DNA of 64,000 bases from Odobenus rosmarus divergens. Taxonomy: Eukaryota > Chordata > Mammalia > Carnivora > Odobenidae. Below are positions 11,080-20,175 of the stretch, in pieces. The stretch lies in the NCBI RefSeq assembly GCF_000321225.1, contig NW_004450943.1:3780-67779 (forward strand), in the 5' to 3' direction. The position numbers and the translations under genes are program-made. Below the pieces are notes generated by a model. The model saw nothing but the letters and a program-made list of their open reading frames with translations. It was not told the origin of the DNA and made no database searches. Numbering within the stretch: position 1 is the stretch's first letter; every line of letters begins with the position of its first letter.

Positions 11080-11490
11080 TGTGATGGTTAATTTTGTTTC
11101 AACCTGACTGGGCCATGGGGTACCCGGATATTTGGATAAACATTCTGGGTGTGTTTGTGAAGGTGTTTCTGGATGAGATTAACATTTGAATTGGTAGACT
11201 GAGTAAAGCAGATTGCCCTCTCCAGAGTATGTGAGCCTCATCTAATCCACTGAAGGCCTGAAGAGAGTAAGAAGGCTGAGTAAGAAAGAATTCTCTCTTT
11301 GCCGGTCTTCAAGCGGGGGTGTCAGTCTCCCCCTGCCTTCAGACTGGCACTCCGACTGCAACTTACACCATTGCTCTCCTTGCCAACGCAGATCTTGGGA
11401 CTTTTCATCCTCCATAATCATGTGAACTGATTTCCTTATTATCTCTCTATCTATCTAGTTCTGTTTCTGTGGAGAACCCAAACTAGTACA
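11080..11490 (+). repeat. ERVL 3' LTR (MLT2-type)
   Basis: Begins TGTGATGGTTAATTTTG and ends AACTAGTACA, followed by the duplicated CAGCT at 11491-11495. It carries small indels relative to the 5' LTR. The A/G-rich stretch just before it (ACAAGGAGCG) is probably a decayed polypurine tract. Confidence 0.92.
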
Positions 11491-11495
11491 CAGCT

Positions 11496-12230
11496 GCACT
11501 TTGCTCCTTGGCATCTGGTTTTCCCAGATGTTGCCATCTACTCTGCATTCACAGGCCCTTTGGCCTCCTCAGAGTGAGCCAGACACCCACCCTCTTCGTT
11601 CCCCAACAGCAGCGAGCACATTTTAGCCTCTCTGCATGGAATCCTAAAGTTGGGCTTTAGAGATAAATTGCCCCCACTTCACCTTTCCCCAGCAGTGAAA
11701 CTCAGAGCACTCCAGCAGCTCTCCAGAGACATCCTCCTCACAAACCCTTTGAAATTTCCAACAACTCAACCCTTTTTATAGCCTCTCAATGGGTGACAGT
11801 TATAATATTTGGATATTACTTTTAAGTTTAATATCATGTTACATACTGAAGAGGTACAGAGGGAATAGCATTTTTGCAATGAGACCAAGAGATTATTAAA
11901 TATGAACAGGGGGTTAGATATCACGTACAAGGTGTTCTAGAACTCTCGAGATAAAGTTTGGGGACTCAGGAACTGAGGGGTCAGTGATAAACCTTCATTT
12001 GGAGATTTGGGGAGCAGACACCTTCCCCTTAAAATGTGATATGAGATAGGCCCCTAAATCTAAGGGCCGAGGTAAGGAAAGAAAACTTATGCATTGACTA
12101 AGTTTAAATATAAAATGCCTGATTTCATCCTTGACAGACCACGATTCTACTTTCTGCCATTGGGAGGAAAGGAAACTCCAAATAAAGGTAAAACTGAGTT
12201 ATGTAACAATAACAAAAAAGTCATATCATG
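11496..12230. other. Unassigned sequence
   Basis: Moderately A/T-rich sequence with no recognised repeat and no credible open frame. Confidence 0.5.
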
Positions 12231-12235
12231 TATAC

Positions 12236-12330
12236 TGTATGTATATACACACACATATACACACATATGTGTATTTATGTATGACTTGTCATATATATTG
12301 TTACACACATATTGTTACATATGTGTATAT
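12236..12330. repeat. Imperfect TA/CA microsatellite
   Basis: Interrupted runs of ACAC, ATAT and TGTG, including short palindromic sections such as ACACATATGTGT. Confidence 0.8.
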
Positions 12331-12353
12331 GGCCTTATTAGGTTCTGGTCTTT

Positions 12354-12567
12354 ATTTTTTAAAGATTTTATTTATTTATTTGACAGAGAGAGAGAAAGAG
12401 AACAAGCTGGGGGAGCAGCAGGGGGAGCTGCAGAGAGAGAGAGGGAGAAGCCGACTCCCCGAAGAGCCGAGAGTCCCGACGGTGGGGGGGGGGCTCCATC
12501 CCAGGACCTTGGAATTATGGCCTAAGCCAAAGGCAGATGCTTAACCAACTGAGCCACCCAGGCGCCC
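12354..12567 (-). mobile_element. SINEC, reverse
   Basis: Full-length reverse SINE from AAAGATTTTATTTATTTATT to GAGCCACCCAGGCGCC, with a run of G at 12483-12491 within the body. The T-rich flanks make the target duplication ambiguous. Confidence 0.94.
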
Positions 12568-12889
12568 CTTTTTTCTTTTTTAAATTCCAAACACTGCTGC
12601 AATGACTATCTTTGCACATTTGTGTGAGTATATGTAGGACAGATTCCCACGTCAGAGGGATATGCAATGTAAAGTTGGATTCCACTTACGTGTTCGATTC
12701 AATTCCTCCATTTCTCTTTCTCAATGACCTGCCTTTATCCTGAGATGGGATGAGAGAGTCATGGCTTCAATTTCTCCCTCTCCTTGCCAAGTTAAGATAT
12801 TTGAACATGACGTGTGGGTTTATCTATCACCACAGCGGTGTTGAAAGTGAATATTTGTTTCCCATTCAGTCCTCTTCCTGGCATTGTTC

Positions 12890-13330
12890 AGGTTTCCGAG
12901 CCCCTCCCCGAGCAACCCGCCAGAGCGCCTGTAGTTCCCAGAGAGGCCACTAGGTGTCAATGTAGGTCTTGGTTGCCGCCAATTCGTGGCTGCCGTTAAT
13001 TTGGTTCGGTCTCGGTGGAGCCTCAGCGTCCTCACCCGCAAAATAACAAATGTCGGTAGAGCAGGGCACTTTCCTCGGGAAGGACTCCAGGGAGCTCAGG
13101 AGTTTGCATACGAAGCCGAGGGAGCGAGGGGCTCTGATAATGATATGCAGCGTCTAACGGAGTCGCTCACAGGCAGAGCTGGGGTCTCTCCCAGCTTTGA
13201 TATATGAGATTATTATGGAGAGGTAACGCAGACCGAGTGATGCTGTGCGCTGGATTGCGAGGTGGATTCCTGTGTGAATTGTGAGGCCTGGCGCAGCAGA
13301 CATGGTCGCTTCACACGCCGACGAGGGGGC
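12890..13330. promoter_or_regulatory. CpG-dense block, candidate CpG island/promoter
   Basis: I counted about 29 CG dinucleotides in roughly 440 bp, far above the surrounding sequence. The block includes CCGAGCAACCCGCC, TTGCCGCCAATTCG and a GC box GGGGGCGGGG near 13325. A CTCF-like core sits at 12947-12958. CpG survival at this density usually reflects an unmethylated promoter, but no downstream exon can be named. Short open frames run in both directions (12820-13041 minus, 13262-13576 plus) and none is recognisable. It could also be a G/C-rich fragment without function. Confidence 0.5.
12947..12958 (+). promoter_or_regulatory. Candidate CTCF-binding core
   Basis: CCACTAGGTGTC matches the CTCF core CCASYAGRKGGC at 11 of 12 positions, and the preceding bases GG also fit. 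It lies inside the CpG-dense block. Binding is not shown. Confidence 0.3.
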
Positions 13331-13340
13331 GGGGTGGGGA

Positions 13341-15976
13341 GAGAGGGGTGCCATGGGGGCCACCAGGGACCCAGGACTGCCATGGAGGCCCAGGCATTCT
13401 CTCAGTTCGTTCTCAGCAGCCAGGGACTGGGCCTCTCCCAGGCTGCAGGGGGGAGGCCGGACCTGGAGGGGCATTTCTCCTCAGTCCGGGGGCAAGTCAG
13501 TGGGGCAGAGGGGCTGCCAGGTGGTTGCTACTCTGGACTCCAGAATCTTGACTGTATCAGTATTAAACTTACGTAGGGTAGCTCTTCAATCCAGGACTTT
13601 ATGCCGTGATAAGAGTAAATGGAGGCGTGAGCTGGCACTCTGGAATGTGGTCTCAGTAGAGGTTCTCTGCAGTTGACCTCTAAGGACAGTGGGTGCAGGG
13701 CTGGTAGGAAGCTCTTGAGGGAACTAGTAGATCCCCTCCCCCCCACCTCGCCAAGGGTTGCCAATAAAATAGCCTTACTTCTCCCTTCCAGTGTGTGCCA
13801 AGCCTCTTTCATGATCCACTCTATTTAGACTGAAATGTTGACTTCTTGTTTTAAGATTCTTATGTTGGAGTCCGATTACCCTCTTGAAATAAAAATTCTA
13901 TCCTCTTGCTTAATGTTTCTACCCGCCCTGTGAGTCCATCTTCCTTCGGAGCTCTGCAGATCTAGGGGTCTCTAGCAGAGGCGTGCCTTCACAGGGCCAC
14001 AGAACCCTGTTACCCCCCTCCAGGGCATCAGGTACTATACACCTTGTATCCCTATGGGGCCTCGGCATCCTCTTTCCAAATATAAAATATTATATAAGGC
14101 CTTAATTTGCATAACTCAGTAGGGTCCCCTCAAGGGCCCCAAGCTGGCTTGCTATCCTTATCCAAGGGACTAAGAGACCACGGGTATAATGTGTTCCATT
14201 TTGAACTCACTTTGGACCTAGTTACTTTTATTGTTGACAGAAAACTCCTCTGTATCTGTAGATACTCAAAGTAAATCTGTAAATATTAACTCTTTATTTG
14301 TTGATTTCTATGGATAGGCACATAGGCAATTACTCTATTTTCAAGTAAGTGAATGCAGGGTTCTTGCTTCGGGACAGTGTGGAATGAATGGTTGTCAGCC
14401 CGACAGGAGGGGTGAGTGGAGGGGCTGTGTGGGCCTTGCTCACTCCCATTCTCTTATGCTTTTGCTCTCTCTCATTCCTTGGCCTCTCTCTCTGAATGAG
14501 CACTTAGCCTGTTTCTGGTGTCTGGAGGTTGGGTACCTCGCCCTGCTTAGTGTTCTTTCTGCTACAATCTACAATGGGAGGGGCATTTTAAATTATATTG
14601 GGTAGAGTCTTTCTCTTGGGTCTGGGACAAAACGCAGGTACCATGGCACTTTCTATGTGGCAGACACCTTTAAATACGCCTCCAGGTGCTAGCAGTTGAG
14701 GGTAAGGAAGAGGAGGTATATGTGTGTGGGGGTTGGGGTGGGGATATTGGGGTTTCTGATTTAACCATTTTATGCTCAGTGTTATGGAGAAGGCAACATA
14801 AATATGGTTCACTGATTGGCAGGCAGGCTGTTGGGTCATGGTATCGCTAAAGAGGTGAGGGGGTTAGAGAGTGCTGGCAATACAGGCGTTGGAGGCTAGA
14901 GAGAATTCTGGTGGTCTGGAGCAAGCTCTGGAAAATATCTAAGACTCTCTCCTAGCATTCAGTCCTGTCTAGGACTTGTAAACTGATGTCCGTTTGGAGG
15001 GTCTGAGTTCCAGAAGGGCAATGCGGGCCATTAGGGCAAAAGCGTAGTGCAGCCGGGAGAGAGGTGCACAGGAATGGTGAAAGAGATCCTAGAGGATCTG
15101 TGTGGAGCATTGAGAGTGTCCCCTCCACAGGTCCTCCCTCAGCCCTTGTGCGTGTTGTTTGAAACTGGAGCCATCTGTGCCCACCCTCTTGGGCAAGTGA
15201 TGAACAAAACTCTCAGCCAGACTACACTGAGGATTCATCTTCTTTTCAGAGGCCCGACTCTCCAGTCTCTACCCATGTCCTCAGACCCAGCTCTCCGGAG
15301 CTTCTGTGCCTCATGGAAGATCCCTTCCTCTTAGAATCAACTCCAGTCTGGGATCTGGGCTTTGCCTGGGGATGAGGGCTCAGCCAGAGCTTCAGTGGGA
15401 TCCCCAGCTAGTACCTCAGCTGCTCCCTGCTGAGGAAGGAAGCCCAGAAATGTATAGAGAGGACACACTATAGTGATTGTGAAACCTGGCCCTTAGGCAT
15501 TGGGCACGTATAGTCGGCATGGAGGATGTCACCGCGCATTGAGTCCACTCTGGGCCTCTCATAGATAGGGATACGGAGGCCCAGAGACATGGTTACTCTT
15601 AACTCACTGGGGCTTCTTCAGCCCCAGGGGCTCCTGGCCCTGGCTGCCTTGGGTGGTTTCATCACTAGTTATCCTTCAAGTGTCTGCCTTCCTGGGTCCA
15701 GGAAAATGGGGAAATGTGTTATTGCCTGAACACCCTCAAACAGTTTCCCACAATTCTGAACACCCCCCCACTCCAGGCAGGTCAGGGTCTTCAGAGGAGG
15801 GTCAAAAGTTCCCTAACAATGCAGCTGGGGCCCACTCTGCTGCACGATCGGCTTCTATTGGAACAAACATCAGGTTGAACTGCCTCAGTTTCCCTAGACT
15901 GATCAGTTCTTGGATATTAAAGAAGAAATGGCCCAGATTCACACTGGGCCTCCATGTCTCCTCCATTCTCTCGACT
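13341..15976. other. Unassigned sequence
   Basis: Mixed-composition sequence with short open frames on both strands that I cannot link to any family. A weak reverse MIR-like stretch is possible at 15525-15610. No exon can be supported. Confidence 0.45.
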
Positions 15977-15991
15977 AAGAGTGCATTACCA

Positions 15992-16220
15992 GGAGCGCCT
16001 GGGTGGCTCAGTTGGTTAAGCAGCCAACTCTTGATTTCGGCTCAGGTCATGAACCCGGGGTCCTGGGATTGAGTCCCACATCGGGCTCTGTGCTCAATGG
16101 GGAGCCTGCTTGAGGATTCCCTCCCGCTGCTCCTCCCCCCACTCGCTCACACGCATGTGTACACTCTCTTTCTCTCTCTCTCTCAAATAAATAAATAAAT
16201 CTTAAAAAAAAAAAAGAAAA
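15992..16220 (+). mobile_element. SINEC, full length
   Basis: A plus-strand SINE with a tRNA-like head (A-box-like TGGCTCAGTTGG and B-box-like GGGATTGAGTCC), a CT-rich section, AAATAAATAAATAAATCTT and a poly-A tail. A perfect 15-base duplication AAGAGTGCATTACCA lies at 15977-15991 and 16221-16235. The AATAAA plus TCTT tail is typical of the polyadenylated SINE class. Confidence 0.97.
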
Positions 16221-16550
16221 AAGAGTGCATTACCAAATCCTCTTTTTTTTTTTCTTTTGCAGTGGGGGAGGAAATTACTCTGTACATTTTAAAACAGTAA
16301 TGAAGGGGTAGAATCGTAACAGATAGCATTTAATAAGTTCATTCAGCTCGGCCATAATGCCCTGCAAATACCTCCTGAATCATGCTAAACTATGGAAAAG
16401 TCCACTTTGAAAAACCCACAAATTTGATTAATTCATGTTTGATGTTCTAGTTTTATTCATCAGGGATAATATGTGGTATGGGTTGAATCTGTAGCAAATT
16501 TTTTTTTCTTTTTTTAAAAATAACAAATGACATCCTGTGGTCTCTTTTCC

Positions 16551-16554
16551 TTTT

Positions 16555-16585
<31 letters not shown>

Positions 16586-16593
16586 TTTTTTTT
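16551..16593. repeat. (ATTT)n microsatellite
   Basis: About eight ATTT units flanked by T runs. It could be a degenerate reverse A-rich tail of the sequence to its right. Confidence 0.9.
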
Positions 16594-16597
16594 ACCA

Positions 16598-17120
16598 CAA
16601 GTATAATGCACACTGATAAAAAAACGTACGTCGCATGTATCCGTGATAATAGCCATGGCAAAGGCAGTGTGAGGCATATTAACAACAGACTTATCTATGG
16701 AGCAGCACCTTATGTAAGATGCATTTTCCTCTAGAGCCAAGCAGCAAAGAATCCACCTACATGAGCAGATAAGTGGCCCCTGGGCCCATGTGCAGTCCAG
16801 CTCCAGGCCCACGGCGGGGGTAGTTTTCTCACCTACATAATTGACACAACAAGGGTACGATTTCTTTCATTTAGCACAACAGAAGCTAACATGTAAACTG
16901 GCACTTGATGCTCTGCAGTCTGGCTATACTAATATCACCTATGGAGTCCAAGATAATTTTAGTGACATCTTTCTTTTTTCTGGGGAAGAAGTGTGCTTTC
17001 TGCCAACATCCATCTGACAAGCATGGATAAACAGTTGCATGGCAAGTGGAGACAGTGTATTTCAGGTTTTCTTGAACTGAGTCACTCTTTTTTATAATCA
17101 CCCCCCACCTCACCAAAGAA
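16598..17120 (-). pseudogene. Possible decayed retrocopy, unrecognised
   Basis: Read on the minus strand, this block ends in an A-rich (AAAT)n tract at 16551-16593, as a retrocopy would. Its minus frames (16886-17116, 76 aa, and 16579-16812, 77 aa) look more protein-like than most here but do not join and I cannot name a parent. No target duplication was found. The alternative is unique sequence next to a microsatellite. Confidence 0.2.
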
Positions 17121-18116
17121 AGATATAGGGCTACATAATGATTGAAGTTGATGGGATAACCTTGAGTCCTTTCTTTCCTGGTGGCGGGAGGCTAATTAAA
17201 CTGTGGTAAGCAAATGGATCATCCAGGAAAGCCAGTAACTTTCATCCAGGCAACTCTGTGCGCCTTAGGGGTGTGGCATGGTTAGTGATGTGACACTGTT
17301 CATCTCCAGCCTCCCCCATCTAATCACAGCCACCTTTTCAGCCCCACGTCCTATACCACACTCAGCAGACCAGCAGCACCATGCCTGTGGTGCTCTTCAT
17401 TCTTTCATGCATTCCATCCCTCACTGAGTGTTGATGGAACCCTTACATAGGCTGCTGTCTCCCCCTCCCACTTTAGTTCTCCACTCCCCGGCCTTCCTTG
17501 GCTTCTCTGTCTTTTTCTACCCTTGCTGTCTCTAGCAGCCCTGCACTGATCACTTTCCAGATCCCCCATGAAACCATCCTGCTGAACTGCCAACCCACCA
17601 TCTCCACTGTTTGCTTTCTTGTTCCTTATCCAGACCTCCAGCCCTTTACATGAGAGTCAAGGAGGTTGAGTCAACATCTCACCTCAGCTGGATATGCTGC
17701 GTCATGTTGAACTTTTCCTCTTGGGGCCCCTCTATAGCATTTCCGTGGAGGTGCTTTGAGCCTGGACACCCCAAGGCTTGGTCTGTTTCTATCTCCCCAT
17801 GACTCAGAGGGGTCTTTGCCTTCACCTTTCATACTTCAGTGACTCTGTTATTCCTTATCTCCCTTTGGCCTGATTCTCCCTCAGACTATAGTCCTCTCTT
17901 CATCTTCCCTTGCTGGACTTTTCTGAGTGAGCAGCATTTCTGCCTCCTTTTCTCTACCACCTGCATACCTCTAATCTCTTCACATTTAATTTCCTCTCCT
18001 TCCATTTTGTGAAAACCAGTATTTTGAAGGATACAGATGAAGCTATGTCTAGACTTGGGGGCTTTTCCTCAGACTAGTGACAGGGTTGGTCCTCTGTGAC
18101 CATCATATCCTTCATC
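17121..18116. other. Unassigned sequence
   Basis: C/T-rich on the plus strand from about 17440 to 18010. No repeat family or gene is recognised. Confidence 0.45.
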
Positions 18117-18580
18117 TGGTAGACAGAATAATGTCCTTCCTAATCCCTGGAACCTGTAGATATGTTACCTTACATGACAAAAAGGACTTTGCGGATGTAA
18201 TTAAGTTAAGGATCTTGAGATGGGGAGATAATCCTGGGTTATCTGGGTGGTCCCAATGTAATCACAAGGCTTCTTATAAGGAAAAGAGGGAGACAGAAGC
18301 ATCCAATTCAGGGAAGGAGCCAAAATGATGGAAAAAGAGGCCAGAGTAATGCCAGGTCATGAGCCAAGGAATGCTGGCAGCCTCCAGAAGCTAGAAAAGG
18401 CAAGGGATGGAGTTGTTTGTAGAGCCTTCAAAAGGAACACAGCTCTACCAATATCTTAATTTTAGCCCCATAAGACCCATTTCAGACTTCTGACCTCTAG
18501 GACTGTGAGAGAATAAATTTGCATTGTTTGCATTGTGAGTTTGTGGTAATTTGTTACAGCAGTAATAAAAAACCAATACA
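18117..18580 (+). mobile_element. MLT1-type LTR (ERVL-MaLR), probably solo
   Basis: Diagnostic MaLR blocks occur in order: CTAATCCCTGGAACCTGT, TATGTTACCTTACATG, CAAAAAGGACTTTGCGGATG, GGTCCCAATGTAATCACAAG, ATGAGCCAAGGAATGC and the end TTTGTGGTAATTTGTTACAG followed by CAATACA. No internal MaLR sequence adjoins it. The 5' edge and target duplication are not certain. Confidence 0.88.
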
Positions 18581-19365
18581 CTTCTCAAAACTCTCTTCTC
18601 CCTATATTGAAACTTCTGCTTCTTCGGCTGGTCCTTTTGAGTCTATCCCCTCCAAAATGGTAGAGCCATAAGCCTCAGCCGTCTTCTCTTGCTGTGCATT
18701 TAGCATTTTCACAATGAATATTTGTAGAATTAATCTCTCTGTTTAATGATATCACTGTATTTGGCACATTTGGGTATAACTATCTCACTAACACTCTCTT
18801 CTTAGAGAATCTTCCTCCCCCCATAGTCCCTGCTACATAGGCAGCAGGCCATCTGGCCCTGCCCCAGTCATAGCTGACTGGCACAGGGATGTGCAGCTTA
18901 TCTAAGGGGAGTTCATTGCTAAGCTTGCCTGGAACACAAAATGTGAGTTGGGCTGGTCAGATGCCACTCAGGGGAATCTAAGTGATACCAAGGAAGTTTT
19001 CAGTTCATGGTAGGCACTGGAGCAGAAAGACCACGGGAGAGCTGTGTCTGGGGTGGCAATGAAGGGCTAGATGAAGTTTGGGAAAAGGGGCAACTTAGAG
19101 GTAGCTAATTAGAGGACTGGAAGGGAATGGAAGTAGTCAGAGAAGTTGAGGAGCCACTAATGGGAGAGGAGGTGAGAGTGTGTCTTGGAGTGGCCTTGGT
19201 TTCACCTTCCCTTTTCTACATTTCTCTGAGATGTTTGTGTCCTCATAAAAATCCTTTTCTTAAGCTAGTTTAAATGGATTTCTGTTCCTTGCAACCAAGG
19301 CTGCCTAACTAGAATGATTTGTATTTGTCCAGTTGCTCAAGCCAGAAACCTGGGGGTCGCTTTGA
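18581..19365. other. Unassigned sequence
   Basis: No gene and no named repeat seen. Confidence 0.45.
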
Positions 19366-19377
19366 CTCTCCTTGCCT

Positions 19378-19386
19378 TTTCTTTCT

Positions 19387-19430
<44 letters not shown>

Positions 19431-19675
19431 TTTCTTTCTTTCTCTTTCTTCTCTTTCTTTCTTTCTTTTATTTATTTGAGAGAGAGAGAAAGAGAGAGTG
19501 TGAGTGAGTGTGGGGAGGGGCAGATGGAGAGAGAATCCTGAAGCAGGCTCCCTGCTGAGCAGGGAGCCCCAACACCAATACCGAAACCATGGGGCTCAAT
19601 CCCAGGAAGCTGAGATCATGACCTGAGTGGAAATCAAGAGTTGGCCACTTAACCGACTGAGCCACCCAGGGGCCC
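19378..19675 (-). mobile_element. SINEC with expanded tail
   Basis: Reverse SINE bounded by a perfect 12-base duplication CTCTCCTTGCCT (19366-19377 and 19676-19687). Its tail has grown into about 90 bp of (TTTC)n (19379-19468). The head ends GAGCCACCCAGGGGCCC. Confidence 0.96.
19379..19468. repeat. (TTTC)n microsatellite in a SINE tail
   Basis: A tract of TTTC repeats with a few TCT and TTTTTC interruptions. It lies at the poly-A end of the reverse SINE and so grew from its tail. Likely length-variable. Confidence 0.95.
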
Positions 19676-20089
19676 CTCTCCTTGCCTCTTCTGTTGTCCT
19701 AGAGACTGAAGGAGGAGAACCTGGGACAGACCCAGAGGCATACCAATGTTTAAGGAACGGAAGGAGAATCTTCAAAGAAGGATGAGAAGGAGCAGTCAGA
19801 GAAGTAGGAGGAAAACTAGAAATGCATCCTGAAGCATCCCTGAAGTGATGTGGTTAGAAGCCTTAAATGTCCTAAACCAAATTGCTCCAAAGGAGCACTC
19901 TGGGTGATGAGAAAGTAAATAGCTTTCTGTAAATCCAGTAACTCAAGACTGGGAGCTTAAAGAAGAGCATTTGGGTGCAGGAATACATAAGCCATCCTCT
20001 GGTGGAAGCCAAGGAAACTCATTTGTTAATACCAACTACAAAAATACATATAGGGACAGGAAATGAGTGATGAAGGATTTTGACTAGGT

Positions 20090-20175
20090 CTGACCTTGAG
20101 CTCCTCAAGGTCAAAGTATGTGTCTTCACCAACCTATTTGTAGTGCCACTTGAACTCCTGGCATTCATTCCTTCA
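20090..20175 (+). mobile_element. Possible L2 3' end fragment
   Basis: CTTGAGCTCCTCAAGG, TGTGTCTTCACCAACC and a final GCATTCATTCCTTCATT follow the order of the L2 3' end. It is short and diverged. Confidence 0.35.

Larger units (their letters stand above)
4837..11490 (+). mobile_element. Complete, inactive ERVL provirus
   Basis: An endogenous retrovirus of the ERVL class with MLT2-type LTRs at both ends. The flanks carry the same 5-base duplication CAGCT (4832-4836 and 11491-11495), so the whole element is one insertion. Inside are a primer-binding site, a gag-like region, pol with reverse transcriptase and integrase remnants, and a dUTPase-like region. No env is seen, as is usual for ERVL. 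The span is 6,654 bp and includes three later insertions: a SINE at 6958-7160, an L1 at 7875-8090 and a SINE at 9689-9933. Without them it is about 5.99 kb. Stops and frameshifts throughout make it non-functional. The two LTRs agree at very roughly 80% by eye, which fits an old insertion. Confidence 0.92.

Noticed and set aside
4837..11490. An active or recent retrovirus
   Set aside because: LTRs differ strongly, all frames are broken and three later insertions interrupt pol.
12094..12544. 143- and 137-codon frames as genes
   Set aside because: They cross a TA/CA microsatellite and a reverse SINE.
15992..16075. tRNA gene
   Set aside because: The tRNA-like sequence is the head of a SINE with tail and target duplication, not a free tRNA gene.
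19314..19541. Phe/Leu/Ser-rich frames as membrane proteins
   Set aside because: They translate the (TTTC)n tail of a SINE.
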